Below are positions 1 through 12,260 of a DNA stretch of 64,000 nt, one piece after another. Positions within the stretch are counted from its first letter, which is position 1, and every line of letters starts with the position of its first letter. Under the pieces are notes generated by a model. It was not told the origin of the DNA, made no database searches, and worked only from the letters and a program-made list of their open reading frames with translations. This stretch comes from Tamarix chinensis (taxonomy: Eukaryota > Streptophyta > Magnoliopsida > Caryophyllales > Tamaricaceae): the NCBI GenBank assembly GCA_030549775.1, contig CM060180.1, forward strand, positions 80,755,672 through 80,819,671, in the 5' to 3' direction. The translations under genes and the position numbers were made by a program.

Positions 1-183
1 AACATACAAAGTTATCTTCTTACTGAATTATTATTGAATCTTGTTTGAAGATTCATAGTAATCTTTAATTCTTGATTGAATTTTGCTTAAAGATTCTCAT
101 TATTCTCCTTCAATAACAACCCACTAATCCTACAAATACTTCTACCTTTCAAATATTCATTTCTCCTAAGAAGATTCACACCA
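1..183 (+). repeat. 5' LTR, terminal part
   Basis: Aligns with 5721-5892 (shared segments such as TCTTTAATTCTTGATTGAAT and the terminal ATTCACACCA). It ends in CA, just before the primer-binding site. The copies differ by substitutions and an indel of about 20 bp. Confidence 0.85.
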
Positions 184-187
184 TTTT

Positions 188-200
188 TGGTATCAAATCC
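188..200 (+). other. Primer-binding site, tRNA-iMet type
   Basis: TGGTATCAAATCC lies five bases after the LTR end and matches the common plant iMet primer site TGGTATCAGAGCC at 11 of 13 positions. Confidence 0.7.
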
Positions 201-1237
201 GGGTTGGCTAATTCCATCATTCGAATCTTCAACCTCCCTTCGTTTGAAGTCATATATATAAGTGCATGCAACATAGACAACTAACTTTCTTAGTATATCT
301 TCAAAGTTCTCTTTGCATCTTAAATCTTCAAAGTTGAATAACTTTGATCCCTTGTGTCCTATTCTTAAATTTGCACCAAATATCCTTTAGATATTCAAAG
401 GTGACTTTATCCTTCTTTTGTCCATTTTAATTTAATGACTCAACCTATTTGATTCTTCCTTCTTTCTCCCAAGTGTAGTTGAACTCTAGATCACATCTTC
501 AAGATTCATTTAGGTGTTTTTGACTATCTAGATTCAAATAAGAAGAACGTCTAATTATTCCAACAATAATTGAACATCACTTGGATGTTCCTTCTCCTTT
601 TCCATTCTTAACATTCATTCACTAACAAGAAGAATACTTGAACCATTCTTTAGGTTCTATTCAACTTCTCCACAACTTCATTCTTAATTCTTACTCGTGC
701 AACATTCAGCCATCTCCTCCATCAAGAACTCTTCATTGTGCATCAAGAATTGGTGGTAATCCCCTCAATCAACTCCCTTCCATTCCTACTTGATCTTTTT
801 GACTAAGAAGGCTCCAAGATTCTTTAAGCTCCACTAAGAATCCATCAAGAACAAACATCAAGCCACAAATGCACCTTCATCAAGATTGAGTTTAGCAAGT
901 CTATTAGCAATGGGTGAAGAAGTATATATAGGTTATGTTCGACACTCTTTAACAACTTGTAGCCAGTGTGAATGCCACAAACACACAACTTCAATAAATC
1001 CCTTCCATTCAAATCTAACTCCAAAGACTAAAGATAAGAGTTTCAGACCAAGAGACACTTCAACATATGCACAACACCATGGAAGCCACCAATGATCAAG
1101 TAGAGGGCATGATGAGAAGAGCAATTTAAGCACAAGGAGGGCACGTCAACAATCAAATGGAGTATGAAGAAAGGATAAACTATAATAGCTTCAATGATTT
1201 CAACCATAATCGACAAGTCCATGCAAATTACTAATAA

Positions 1238-2000
1238 ATGTATAATCATATTGAAGACACAGGTATTAACCTCATCCTCCATGATTTTTATGGTGAATTA
1301 GATATTAAATTATTTTTTGAATGGTTGCAGGAAATAGAAGCTATATTTGAATTTATAAAGTATTACAATGAGCATAGATGTAAGTTAGAAACTCTTAAAT
1401 TTAAAAATTTTGCTGGGGTTTGGAAAAAAAATCAAGAGGACTCGTGAAAGGCAAGAAAATACTAAAATCAAGTCATGGGATGAAATTAAAAAAAAAACAC
1501 CTAAGGAATAATTTTATTCCTAAAAAGTATGAACAAGAAATGTATATTAAATTGACTACTCTTAGAATAGGACAAATTCGTGTAGAGGAATATGCCACAA
1601 AATGTGAAGGACTATCACTCTTTCTTATGCGACATGCAAAAAAGAAAAGAGCAAAAATGTGCAAGATACTTAGGTGGCCTTGATAACTTGATTGGAGAAA
1701 AAATTGAAATGTTTAACTATGTTTCTCATAATTATTTAATTGACTTAGCTTTAATGTGAAAGACAAACTAAGTTTACCATGGCCTATGCTAAAACAAATG
1801 CTTCAACTTCTACTTCAACAAAAAACCTATTCAAATACAACTACTTTAAAATATAAGACACATGTATCTTCAACAAATGATAAGAAACTCAATCCTAGCT
1901 GATATGACAAAGTTAAAAATAAGGTAAATGAGATGTACAATAAGCAAAGTTTTAAATATAAAGGATATGGTCATTTTTAAAGAGAATGTCCTAACCAAAG
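1238..2000 (+). pseudogene. Ty3/gypsy gag remnant with degenerate zinc knuckle
   Basis: Two overlapping frames (1238-1447 and 1420-1683) together carry a retrotransposon gag domain: a start like DFYGELDIKLFFEWLQEIE, then the region with KYEQEMYIKLTTLR and VEEYATKCEGL typical of plant gypsy gag. A frameshift lies near 1430. At about 1957-1995 the remains of a CCHC knuckle read GYGHF, a stop, then RECP; the first two cysteines are gone. The product would have formed the virus-like particle; this copy cannot. Confidence 0.8.
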
Positions 2001-2099
2001 AGTTTTAACCTTAAATGAAATAGCAAATATGGAATCATGTGATGATAATGATGACCTAGAGATTGAATCTATTGATGATACCTTGAGTATGTATGAAGA

Positions 2100-5035
2100 A
2101 GATGATATTACATGTTTTGTACTTCAAAGGTATTACAAATCAAACCTAATAATCCACCTACACAAAGGGATACAAATTTTAAAACTAACTATAGAATTGG
2201 TGATAAGGTTTGTAGAGTCATCATAGATAGTGGTTCATGTAATAATGTTGCTAGTGAAATAATGGTTAAGGAGTTAAGTTTAATGAATACTAATCATCCT
2301 AAACCATATTCATTACAATGGCTTTAGAAGGACAAATGTGCTAGAGTAGATACGCAAACCCTAATTACTTGTCTATATTAGTGATAATCATAATGAAATA
2401 TTACGTGATGTATTGCCTATGGATGCTTATGGTATTTTACTAGGAAGACCGTAGTTATATGATAGAAATATAATTCATGATGGTCTGACTAATGAATATA
2501 TTGTTCTTAAAGAATAAAAAAAATGTCAATTGAAACCATCTCAATTTGATCATATGCAACTTATTGAAATAAAGAATAGTATATTCTTACATAAGAAAGG
2601 TATGATTAATTACATTGAGAAGGAGGGTATTTGCTATACTTTACTAGTAAAAGAAACTCTATTTTGGGAAAATAGTTCTAACAATTCAAACCTTTCTAGA
2701 TTGCTTATTGAATATAATGATGTATTTCCTAATGTCTTATGTCCTATACTACCACCTAATAAAGGTATGGAGAATTCTATAAATTTAATTCCTAGAATGC
2801 CTTTACCTAATATACCTGCTTATAGATGTAATCCAGAAGAAGCTAAGGAATTACAAAGATAAATACAATAACTAGTAGATAAAGGTTATATGAAAGAAAG
2901 TATAAGTCCTTGTTGTGTACCTACTTTGCTAGTTCCTAAGAAACATAATAATGAACACATGTGCATAGATTCTAGAGCTATAAATAATATAACTATCAAA
3001 TATAGATTTATTATGCCTAGGCTAGATGACATGCTTGATGAACTTTGTGGTGTACGTATGTTTTCCAAAATTTACCTAATAACTAGTTCTTATCAATGAG
3101 AATTAGGAAAGGGGATAGATAGAATACTACTTTTAAAACTAAATATGGTCTTAATGAATGGATTGTTATGCTTTTTAGGTCATGTAATGCACCTAGTTCT
3201 TTCATGAGACTAATGAATGTAATTATTTGTCCTTTCCTAGGTAAATTCATTGTGGTCTATTTTGATGACATACTTGTATATTGTGAGAATGAACATAATC
3301 ATCTAGTGTATCAAAGAAACTATTTAATAAGATAAGGGAAACTAAACTATATGGAAAATTGAAAAAATATGAGTTTATGCTTCCAAGTATAGTTTTTCTT
3401 GGTTATATTATCAGTGAGGATGGTATTAAAGATGATCCTACTAAGATACAAGCTATTAAAGAGTGGCCTATTCCTAAGGATGTTCACTAATTGAGAAGTT
3501 TTCATAGGTTAGCTAGTTTCAATAGGAGATTTATTAAAGATGTTTCTACTATAGCTTCACCAACTACTCAACTCAAGAAAAAAATTAGGGAAATGAAGCA
3601 ACTAAAAATTTTTAAACCCTCAAGGATAAACTATGCAATTCTCTTGCGTTAGCTATTCCTAATTTTAACCTATTTTTTTAGGTAACTTGTGATATTAGAG
3701 AAGTAGGTATAAGAGGAGTTCTTTCATAAGGCAAAAGTCCTATTGCATACTTTAGTGAAAAATTAAGTGGAACTAAATTAAATTATTTGACATATGAAAG
3801 GGAATTGTTTGCCATTATACATAATTTAGAGACATGGAGACATTATCCTAGGCTTAAACCCTTTGTATTACATTATGATCCTGAGAGTTTGGAATATTTA
3901 CATGGTCAAAGGAAAATTAGTAATATACATGCAAAGTGGATAAAATTCTTACAATCCTCAGTGTTCATAGTTAAACACTTGGATGGAAAAGAAAATGTAG
4001 CAGTCGATGCTCTTTCTCGAAGGTCTACATTTCTTTTTATATTAGATGCTAAATTATTGGTTTTTGAAATGTTAAAAGAATTATATCCTAAATATGAAGA
4101 TTTAAGTTATGAATATCGAGAATGTAAAGAAAATGGATATCATGAAAATTATGCATTAAAAGATGGATTTTTATTTAAACTTAATAACTTTGCGTACAAC
4201 TTATATTTCAAGAGATTAGCCACTTGATTAGGGGTGTACAACTTATAGTAAACCAATGTGTTACTTGTAAAAATAGTAAAAGTTTTTTTGTGCAAAGTTT
4301 TATATACACAATTACCTATGTCTAGTCAACCATGGGAAGTAGTTAATATGGATTTTATCTTAGGGTTTCCTAGAGTGCAAAGGGGTAAGGGATATATTGG
4401 ATAGAGATGTAAAATTTATTAGTTACTTTTTGAAGACATTATGGAACATTTTAGTAACTAAGTTGTTATTTAACACTTCACACCATCCACAAATCAATGG
4501 ACAAATTAAAGTTACAAATTATACTATTAACAATTTTTTAAGAGGATTAGTAAGTAAAGTTACTAAAGATTGGGATATTAAGTAATATCATGTAGAGTTT
4601 ATTTATAATCAAAGTGCTTTAAGTACTTGTCGCTCAATTCTATTCAAGATTGTTTATGGGGTGAATTTGTACATGTCAATTGACATGATACCCTAGAAAA
4701 AAGGTGAGTTTAAAAATTATGAAACCAAGGAACAATTTGAATTGTTTCAAAAGTTTCATCAACAAATAAGGAAAACATTGAACTAGCCAATGAAAGGTAT
4801 CAAAAGCAAGCTAACAAGCACCGTAGTCTAAAGGTATTTTCTCATGGTGATTTAGTTTAATTGCATTTATGAAAAGAAATATTTCCTAATCTAAGAAGAC
4901 ATAAACTAGTTCCAAGAGTAGATGGACCATTTAAAATCCTTAGAAAATTTAGAGAAAGTGCTTATGAACTTCAACTTCAAGAGTCATATGGCGATGTTTC
5001 ATGGACATTTAATATTAGTTATTTTTCTCTTTATT
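2100..5035 (+). pseudogene. Ty3/gypsy pol remnant (PR-RT-RNase H-integrase)
   Basis: Protease is seen near 2199-2260 (VIIDSGSCNNVAS, aspartic active-site DSG). RT begins around 2800 with DKGYMKESISPCCVPTLLV and continues through MCIDSRAINNI to the YFDDILVY catalytic motif at about 3258-3281. RNase H follows at 3670-4020 (TYERELFAIIHNLETWRHY, then NVAVDALSRR). Integrase pieces are at 4030-5030: a partial zinc-finger region, WEVVNMDF, then directly RDVKFISYF and HHPQINGQ, and a C-terminal part ending FNISYFSLY. About 45 codons between the last N-terminal motif and RDVKF are missing, which removes the first catalytic aspartate. Stops and frameshifts are frequent throughout. Confidence 0.88.
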
Positions 5036-5070
5036 AAAGTGATTACAACTTTTAGACTAATTATTCTCAA

Positions 5071-5081
5071 GTTGGGGAGAA
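5071..5081 (+). other. Polypurine tract
   Basis: GTTGGGGAGAA lies immediately before the 3' LTR start TGATGTAGGAG. A G/A-rich tract at this place primes plus-strand synthesis in LTR elements. Confidence 0.6.
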
Positions 5082-5892
5082 TGATGTAGGAGCATCTATA
5101 GATTCTTATGATATTGAGGATTTGGCATTCTTAGTAATTGAGCATATTACAATATTTATCTTTGATGGGAATATAACTTTGACTAACCATAAAAAGTGTA
5201 TTTTGAGTAATTCTTGTAGGTATGTAACATATTTTCAAGGAGAAGATTTACACACTTCAAGATGTCAACAAATTTAAGATTTCATATGTTATAAGTTATT
5301 ACAAGTTAAGTGGAGCTATTGTGCATGGAATTCAAACTTACAAGTCAAAAATACCTAGTGATCATTCTTACATAAATTAAGTCATTTATTAGTTGTTTCT
5401 GTGTAATAATTAGCTATGTTTGTTTGTAATATTTTTTTTGTTTGATTCATGTATTATATAGGTTAGTACTATGTTTTTTTACTAGTTAGTGTGCCAATTA
5501 GCCATATGTGTTTTACCTTGGATAACTTAGTGTGCTACTTAGAAAACTTTTCACTGCCTATATAAGGTATGATTCGGCACATTATAACACATGAGTTGAA
5601 TATTACTGAATATAATAACAAGTATACTACTTGGTTATCTTTCTCTATTTGAGTGAAATTTTCCACCTAAGATTACTTGGATTAATCTTAGCTAGAATAC
5701 TTTGAATGTGTTCTCTAATAAACATGTAAAGGTATCTTCTTATTTAATATTGTTTGAATATTTATTGCATTCTTTAATTCTTGATTGAATTTTGCTTGAA
5801 GATTCTCATTCTTCTCCTTCAATCACAACCCACCAATCCTACAAATCATTCTAACCTTCGAATCTTCATTTCTTCTAAGAACATTCACACCA
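5082..5892 (+). repeat. 3' LTR of Ty3/gypsy element
   Basis: About 811 bp, from TGATGTAGG to CACACCA. The right end is fixed by its match to bases 1-183; the left end rests on the adjacent purine tract and could be 3 bp further in. A plausible TATA element (CTATATAAGG) is at 5559-5568. Confidence 0.75.
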
Positions 5893-7020
5893 CCTACAAA
5901 ACCCTAATTTTAAAAGATAGGCATAACGTTTTCCATAATGTTCATATCAAAACCAAATTTAATAAAATTACTAAAATATCAATATTAAGAACATATCCAA
6001 AAGTAAATGTCGAACTTCAACATCTTACACATGTGATAATAACACCGTCTTAAGGGTTATTATTCCCAATTTAAAGCATGTTCTCATTTATTTGGACTCA
6101 AGCAATTTATAATTACTCTAAACATTCCACAATATATTATTAACATATTTTAAACCATTTAAAATGTTAAAACACCATAATTTTCATATTAAACCCATAT
6201 TGACCAAAACACCCTTAAGGATGCCAAAATACTTAAATTTCACAATAGAAAATAAAAACTATATGTCTGATACCATTATATTCCATCATCTATTTATTAC
6301 ATAACTATATATCTTAAAAACACTCATTTAACACTTACCATACTTTGAAAAACCAACATTACAATGCTATATATCATACTAATTCACATAGGGTTTATAA
6401 CATAGGAATTACCACATCAATATCGTATAAGCACATGCTTTATCATCATACTCACTTTCCATCATATGATACCACATGATCACAAAACAATAGTAATAAT
6501 ATGGTAGTATCAATATGATAAAATCAAACATATGATTTCACGAAAGGTACGCATAACATGCCAAAAGTTCCTAACTATGACATGTATTCTTCACAAAAGA
6601 CATTACTCTTTAAGCATGTATAAGCCTAAGCCACCTCCTTTGATAACAACATAAAATTACCTAAAAAAATATAATACACAATTAGAACTTAATAATATAA
6701 CCAAATAAAATATAAGGCAAAATATGATGGAAAATGGAGAAATGTTAAAGCAAAATAAGGCACGCAAAAGTGGAACCAGCTATTGTAGAACTTGGTGTAG
6801 CAATAGGAGAGCAACATCAATGGTTAATGTTCCTAGAAGCTTTTTGCATTAAGGAGTGACATAGATAAGGATTGGATGGTTTAGGTGAGTGTCGTTGGAG
6901 GTGGTGGAGTGCTTGTAAGTGTGATGTTGGTGCTGGTGGAGTGGCGTGAGGTGGTGAAGTTATTGGGGGTGGGTTGGTGCATAGAACTAGTTTAGCTAGG
7001 AGGGTGGTAGCATAAGAAAT
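5893..7020. other. No recognised gene; AT-rich, with a G-rich end
   Basis: No coding frame with recognisable similarity. The last part (about 6880-6990) switches to GGTGG-rich sequence, like 62990-63400, which suggests another decayed LTR remnant, but I cannot delimit one. Confidence 0.4.
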
Positions 7021-7325
7021 TGTAATACCTCAATTTGATAGGAGTATTATAAGGATTAATTTCGCTACTTATATCAACATGGTATACCATCCTTTTAGAG
7101 ATTCCATCCTAATAACTCCATAATTAAGCATACTAGCCGTGGAGCAATTTTTAGGATGGATGACCCTCCTAGAAAGTTTTAAAATTTTATAAAAATTTAT
7201 CAGGAAATGTATGAGTGAGGATAAAGTGTACTGAAAGGATTCGTGTTGATCTGTGGGGTTAGTCAATCAATCTAAAAGCGCTCCAAGGTAGGCCCCATGT
7301 GTTCATATCAACTCAAGGTGTTACA
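7021..7325 (+). repeat. 5' LTR of Cassandra-like TRIM
   Basis: 305 bp, same length as its partner; they differ by scattered substitutions. The 5S-derived part is about 7084-7178 and carries more changes in the A box (AATTAAGCATACT, 7122-7134) than the right LTR does. Confidence 0.88.
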
Positions 7326-7472
7326 TATAGTATTAGAGCAAAACCGCGACCGTGAGCTGAACTTGGATGAACCATTCACCCACCTAGTGGGATGATTCTT
7401 GGGATAAATTATATTATGATGGTTAGTGGTTGAGGCGCTACGAGAACATTGCGTTCTTTAAATGAGGGTGAA

Positions 7473-7777
7473 TTTAATACCTCAATTTTAGAGGATTATT
7501 ATAAGGATTAATATGGCTAATTATATCAGCATGATATACCATTCTTTTAAAGATTCCATACTAAGAACTCTACAGTTAAGCGTGCTAATCGTGGAGCAAT
7601 TTTTAGGATGGGTGACCCTCCTAGAAAGTTTTAAAATTTTCTAAAAATTTCTCAAGAATTGCATGAGTGAGGATAAAGTACACTAAAAGGATTCATGTTG
7701 ATCTATGGGATTAGCCAATCAATCCGAAATTGCTCTAAGGTAGCCCCCATGTGGTTGTATCAACTTGAGGTATTACA
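7473..7777 (+). repeat. 3' LTR of Cassandra-like TRIM
   Basis: 305 bp. The first dinucleotide has mutated (TT instead of TG); the end is intact. The 5S-derived part is about 7536-7630. Confidence 0.88.
7536..7630 (+). promoter_or_regulatory. 5S rRNA-derived internal Pol III promoter-like segment
   Basis: Carries AGTTAAGCGTGCT (7574-7586) and AGGATGGGTGACC (7605-7617), matching the A box and C box of the 5S gene's internal promoter, in the right order and with near-normal spacing. In a true 5S gene these bind TFIIIA. Here they sit inside an LTR, so this is not a functional 5S rRNA gene. Whether it is still transcribed by Pol III cannot be seen from sequence. Confidence 0.7.
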
Positions 7778-8926
7778 AAAATGATGCAACTCAAAGGGTG
7801 TTATAGTTGAGGGTTGACACAGCTAGGCTAACATGAGTGAGAGGTGGATTATTCTATGAAGTTTTGACTCAAGTAAGGAGGCATTTGCATAAGATGTTGA
7901 CGCTACCAAAGGATGAGTTACATGAGATGTTGGTGGACATAAGGATGAGTTGTGTGGGATTGTATAAGTTATGTAAAGATCAGTGGAATGAAAATAGAGA
8001 TGAAAGGAAAAGAGAGGAGGAGACATGGAAGTAGTTAAGTGAGGTAATAGTTGAATTAATGAGAAAGATTAGAGGGTATATATATATATATATCCATGGT
8101 TGCTTGAATGATGAGGAATGGGAAAAGTGGAATAAGAATAGGGAATTAAGGTGCAACACAATTAGTGGAAGGGTCTTGGTAAAAATTTCAACATAATTAT
8201 CTCTTGAGATATGGTAGTTGATGGTAGTGATGATGAAAGTAGGATGGGCAGGTTTAGTAGGTGGGCATGGAAGAAGGGATTTAGGGTTAGGATTAAAATT
8301 AGGTTTAAATAATTTAGATTAGGGAATTAGTGAAAAATTAATTTATCAACCATCTAAGTGAGGTTTAGGTTAAAAATATTAATGACACTCAATAAAGATT
8401 AAGATTTGGTTTAAATTTAGGATTAAGGAATTAGGGTAATGTTAAATTATTATTTTTTAGAGATTAGGATTAGATTCAACTATTAATTACTTAAAATTAA
8501 GATAAGATAAATTTTTGGGTATTATAATGTCCCTTACCTAGAAGACTAAGTGTGGTGGATGTTGAAGATCTTTGAGGAAAAGCCCCTTATCACTAGTTTA
8601 CATTAGTGGTGGGCATTGTAGTCCTATGTTCATCCTAATTAGATGATAGATTAACTATAATGTGTATGTTCATGGTGTTGTAGACTCAAAATTCAGTGCA
8701 TACCTAATTACCTAAGAGGCTAACTAGGATGGATGTAGAAAATTCCTAAGATAAGCCTCGTTGCTCTAGTGTGTAGTGGTGGTGGGAAGAGCAGTTAAAT
8801 GCTCGTCCCCATCATAAATTGTGACATTACTGAGAATTATCCCTATGGATTGTCTTAGGAATTTATGATTAGATGGTTATGTGTGTATTACATATTTTAC
8901 TATGTTGCTCATGGTGTTTTATGAAG
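7778..8926. other. Unassigned, with an old imperfect duplication
   Basis: No recognised gene. A 65-codon frame at 7837-8034 has no similarity I can name. Segments starting about 8531 and 8705 (TTACCTAGAAGACTAAG and TTACCTAAGAGGCTAACT) are imperfect direct repeats roughly 175 bp apart, of the kind seen in plant gypsy LTRs. A short TA run is at about 8078-8092. Confidence 0.35.
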
Positions 8927-9310
8927 AAAGAGGAAATATTAAATAATCAATGAATGTTGAGGGAATACCTAAAAGGAGGCGAGAGCAAAAATGAAAGATT
9001 TTATTAATGATTATGTGCTCCAAAATGAGCACAAAACTCCAAATTTATAGGGATAAAACTAGGGAAGAGAAGAGGGGGAAAGAGAATGTTATGTGACAAA
9101 GAATAGGGAACATCTCTATTCTATATAATGAACTAGCCTAGTAAGGAACTAGGAGACCAACTTAGAGGGATGTGCATGTTTATAGATTTGTTGGGTTAAT
9201 CTTTGTTAGTTTGGTCATTGCCCCTTAAGCCTAATAATATTGGTTTGATAAATACCCGTATCATCATTCCTTTCAAAATTTTCTCCCTTACATCTATCAT
9301 TTTCTTAAGG
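8927..9310. repeat. Dispersed repeat, copy A (LTR-like)
   Basis: Resembles 16700-17115: both hold a TGTGYTCCAAAATGA-like segment, then a short TATAGG-containing stretch, a purine-rich GGGAAAAG-like stretch and an ATCATTCCTTTCAAAATTT-like end. Two separated copies with this layout suggest LTR fragments of one family, but I see neither primer site nor coding sequence. Confidence 0.4.
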
Positions 9311-9357
9311 AATATAGGTAAAGTTATATGATTAATCACCGACCCTACACACCTAAT

Positions 9358-9855
9358 AAGGGATGGAAATTTTCTCTATGGGTTCGGGGCCCCATTGGGG
9401 ATTCCTTGTTAGGTTTGAGAAGGTTTAGGCTAATGGATTTTTTTGGGGGATGGGGTAAGGAAGGGTTTAGGGCCCCTATCCCCAAACCACCCCTAAAATT
9501 TTTTTATATGTTTTTATATTATTCTATATATATTATAAATATAATTTTTTATATAGAATATAAATTAAAATATATTAAAAAAATAAGATAAGGTATCGGG
9601 GATGGGGTTAGATATTGAGGATGGGGTATGGTTTCATATATTAGGTTAAGTTTTAAGGTCAAGGAATAAATCAGGAATGAGGAATAGTTCAAGGATTGGG
9701 TTAGGTATGGAGATTTGATTAGTATAAGGATCAGGTTGGGGATTCCCTGATAAAATAAAAATGGGGATTAGGACAAGTTCGGCAATGATTTTGCTTATTG
9801 AGTTTGAGGATGGGGATGGGGTACCCATCTCTAACTTGCCTCGTTGCCATCCCTA
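9358..9855. mobile_element. Non-autonomous hAT-like element with GGGGATGGGG-rich interior
   Basis: The ends form an inverted repeat: AAGGGATGGAAA on the left against the reverse complement of TTGCCATCCCTA on the right. TAGGGATGGCAA-type termini are common for plant non-autonomous hAT elements. The interior is rich in GGGGATGGGG-like motifs and encodes nothing recognisable. No convincing 8-bp target duplication is visible, so the assignment is tentative. Confidence 0.45.
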
Positions 9856-11290
9856 TGCTCAATGGTTGTTTCCCTAGAGTAGATAGGATGATCTTTGAGA
9901 ATTGGTTAGTGACCTATGTGTATTATCTATCTAACCTTTTGAAGCAAGCAAATTAAGCTTTAATGGTTACTCAATAGTCTATATCACAAGTTTACAATGA
10001 CATTGGCTAATAGTTTATATTACAAGTTTACAAAAACAACATACCTTATTGGTCACTTACAATCATAATAATAATAATAATAAAAGATTCTCGGCAAATT
10101 ACAAGTGAAGGGCTATTATACGATATAAAATAATATTATCACCATTGGTAAATTAAACAATATCATTGATTTTTCACAAATGTTTTTACCTAATAATACC
10201 ATCGAAAAACCATTGATATGCACTTGCGATTGCTATTTAACCAAATCCCATTAACAAGGACCATATACTAGTCCTATTGAAGAAAAGTAAAACTAAACTA
10301 CACAAAATTCATCATTTATAGTAAATTTTAAATTTTGGTAAAGTGTAAAATGGTGCAAAAATAAAATTTATCGAGTAAGCTTTATTTTTATTTTCCCCTC
10401 ACATGTGTAAAACATAGGAAAGCTCTATAAATAAGGGTCATATGATACGCTCTGACATTATTACAAAAGGGTCCATTTTCCTATGTCATTGTAAGTCATT
10501 TGTTGCATCATTATTTTATGTAATAAAAGGTAGAGATCAAGTAAGAATTGATGCTAAATTTGACAATTTGTCTTCTCCCAAAGGATAAATGAGATTATCA
10601 AGAGATTATGTCAACGATGAATGTAGATTCTTTACCTTCTTGATTAAAAATGAAGCAAATTTACTTGGAAGGTGCTGCTACACACACACACACATGCATG
10701 CGTACATACATACATATATATCCCCCATTACATTTACTCCCATCCTCTTTAGTATTTATGATTACTATTGTTCTCAAGAATCTATGATTATCTTATTCAT
10801 TTTCCCATTTTTTCACTTTACATCTTTAAACTTCTTTCATTCATTAGTTCTTTTTGAACATCTTTTAGGATATTTCCCACACCACTATCACCTTCATCTA
10901 TATATTTCTCATGACTCCTCCTATAGTTGCTATTAGTGGTGGCATGCAACATTATGAGCTATCAAATAAGAATCAAACTTGTGGAGTTTGTGTTGGTCCA
11001 ACACCAATACTTGCAACCATCCTAATAAATCCCCAACTTTGTTAAGGTATATTTTCCTAAAACATCTTACTAATTCTAAATCATATTCTATCTAAATCTC
11101 CATCTATATCTACAATTGTTCGTTTCTATTACATTTTCTATCCTCAATGATCCCATCAACCATGAACCCCTCACCCTTTTTACCCTAAAACTTCCTCAAT
11201 TAACTAAAGCACTCTCCTTCCTAATAATATTATAGATGTTTAACTTGAGTATTTTCATGAAAACTATCATATTCCTTATTCCCTTATTTT
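9856..11290. other. No recognised gene; microsatellites
   Basis: AT-rich sequence with short (AAT)n near 10068-10083 and a CA/CATA-rich run at 10679-10722. A CTATAAATAAGGG stretch near 10424 looks like a TATA box, but no gene follows that I can name. The 115-codon frame at 10589-10936 runs through the microsatellite and is probably fortuitous. Confidence 0.4.
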
Positions 11291-12260
11291 GATTACACCA
11301 TCTCAGATGGACATGGTTAATAACCAGCCTGACATGTGCATTTCTCTTTATATTTAAGCTCTATACGTCGGCACCCATTTTCCTTTACAATATTTCATGA
11401 GGATATTTAATCAAATGTGCCACCACAACTAGTGCAGTTTGTTATTAATGCTTGGAGAATGATAATAGGCTTTCTTTATACGTGCCATTAATTGGAAGTT
11501 TCATACACAATGGACCTCTTAAGCATTTTTTAAATTGTTGAATCATCCCTTAGCTCTGGTCTTATACTCCATTCAAACAACGGGTGGAACAAAATCATCA
11601 AGGAGCCTCACCCCTCCATGAAAAAGTGGAAGTTACAGTACTTCTTCATTTTGGGTGAATCTAGGTGAAATTTACAAAAGTGGTGTCAAGTGAACCCCAA
11701 ATTCCAAGGATGTCCACCCTTCACTCGTAATTTAGAACCATCTATAGATAAATTTGATAATTTTACACAAGGGCATATAATCAACATCAAAGACATCAAA
11801 AGTGATCTTATCATCCTAAAGAAGATAGGTTTGATCTTTGAAGTTCGTAATCGAAACATCAATGATTCATTCTTGTTAAACTTATATGTGTCATCCACAA
11901 CAATTATTCATCCGAAGATAATTTTTTGGTCATTTATCTTGGAGTACCAAATACCTCTAATGGATATAGAGTGAATACAAAGATCTTATGAAATACCATT
12001 TAACGTATATAACTAAGAAAAAATCCCTTCAAGCCAAAATCTTTGAATTGGAGATTGAAAAGAGATCATTAAAATATTTCTCCCTTGATGTATCTTTTTT
12101 TAAAGGCTCAAGTCTCCAGCTTGGAAAATCATATATAAAGGGTGAAACAAAAATCAAAGGTTGAAATGAATATACTAAAAGAAATGAATATCCACTTAGA
12201 GGATGATCTCCACAAAGAGATAGTAATAATCAATAGATTAATTATTAAGAAAAAGAAATG
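11290..12260 (+). pseudogene. Decayed gypsy-type gag-like region
   Basis: Around 11380-11480 the plus strand can be read as a piece ending in NAWRMIIGF, typical of the putative gypsy-type transposon domain of plant Tat/Ogre relatives. The same region recurs at about 18690-18800. A 94-codon frame (11690-11974) and a charged region (12050-12260) follow without clear identity. It may be the 5' part of the Athila-like element downstream or a separate insertion. Confidence 0.35.

Larger units (their letters stand above)
1..5892 (+). mobile_element. Degenerate Ty3/gypsy LTR retrotransposon, 5' end outside window
   Basis: An LTR element read in the order 5' LTR tail, primer-binding site, gag, protease, reverse transcriptase, RNase H, integrase, polypurine tract, 3' LTR. 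Bases 1-183 match the last part of the 3' LTR (ending at 5892) with many substitutions and indels, so the insertion is old. RT before integrase fixes the Ty3/gypsy superfamily, and the iMet-type primer site and the integrase C-terminal region resemble plant chromoviruses. A CRM-like affiliation is possible, but no chromodomain is visible and I hold this loosely. All frames are broken by stops and frameshifts, so it cannot move by itself. The target-site duplication cannot be tested because the left LTR is cut by the window edge. Confidence 0.9.
7021..7777 (+). mobile_element. Cassandra-like TRIM retrotransposon carrying 5S rRNA-derived LTRs
   Basis: Two direct 305-bp LTRs (7021-7325 and 7473-7777) bracket a 147-bp internal region with no coding capacity. 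The 5' LTR starts TGTAATACCTCAA and the 3' LTR ends TTGAGGTATTACA, a perfect terminal inverted repeat. An iMet-like primer site (TATAGTATTAGAGC, 7326-7339) follows the 5' LTR, and a purine tract (AAATGAGGGTGAA, about 7460-7472) precedes the 3' LTR. Flanks give a 5-bp near target duplication: GAAAT on the left, AAAAT on the right. Each LTR contains a stretch clearly derived from 5S rRNA, including AGTTAAGCGTGCT and AGGATGGGTGACC in the right copy. Very small size, no ORF and 5S-bearing LTRs are the diagnostic traits of the Cassandra family of terminal-repeat retrotransposons in miniature, which rely on proteins from other elements. Confidence 0.9.

Noticed and set aside
7084..7178. A functional 5S rRNA gene
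   Set aside because: The segment is diverged, lies inside a 305-bp LTR and has an LTR twin 452 bp away; it is a Cassandra-type 5S-derived region.
8281..8480. Interstitial telomere repeats (TTAGGGTTAGG)
   Set aside because: Only isolated TTAGG-like words among AT-rich sequence; not a run of the plant unit TTTAGGG.
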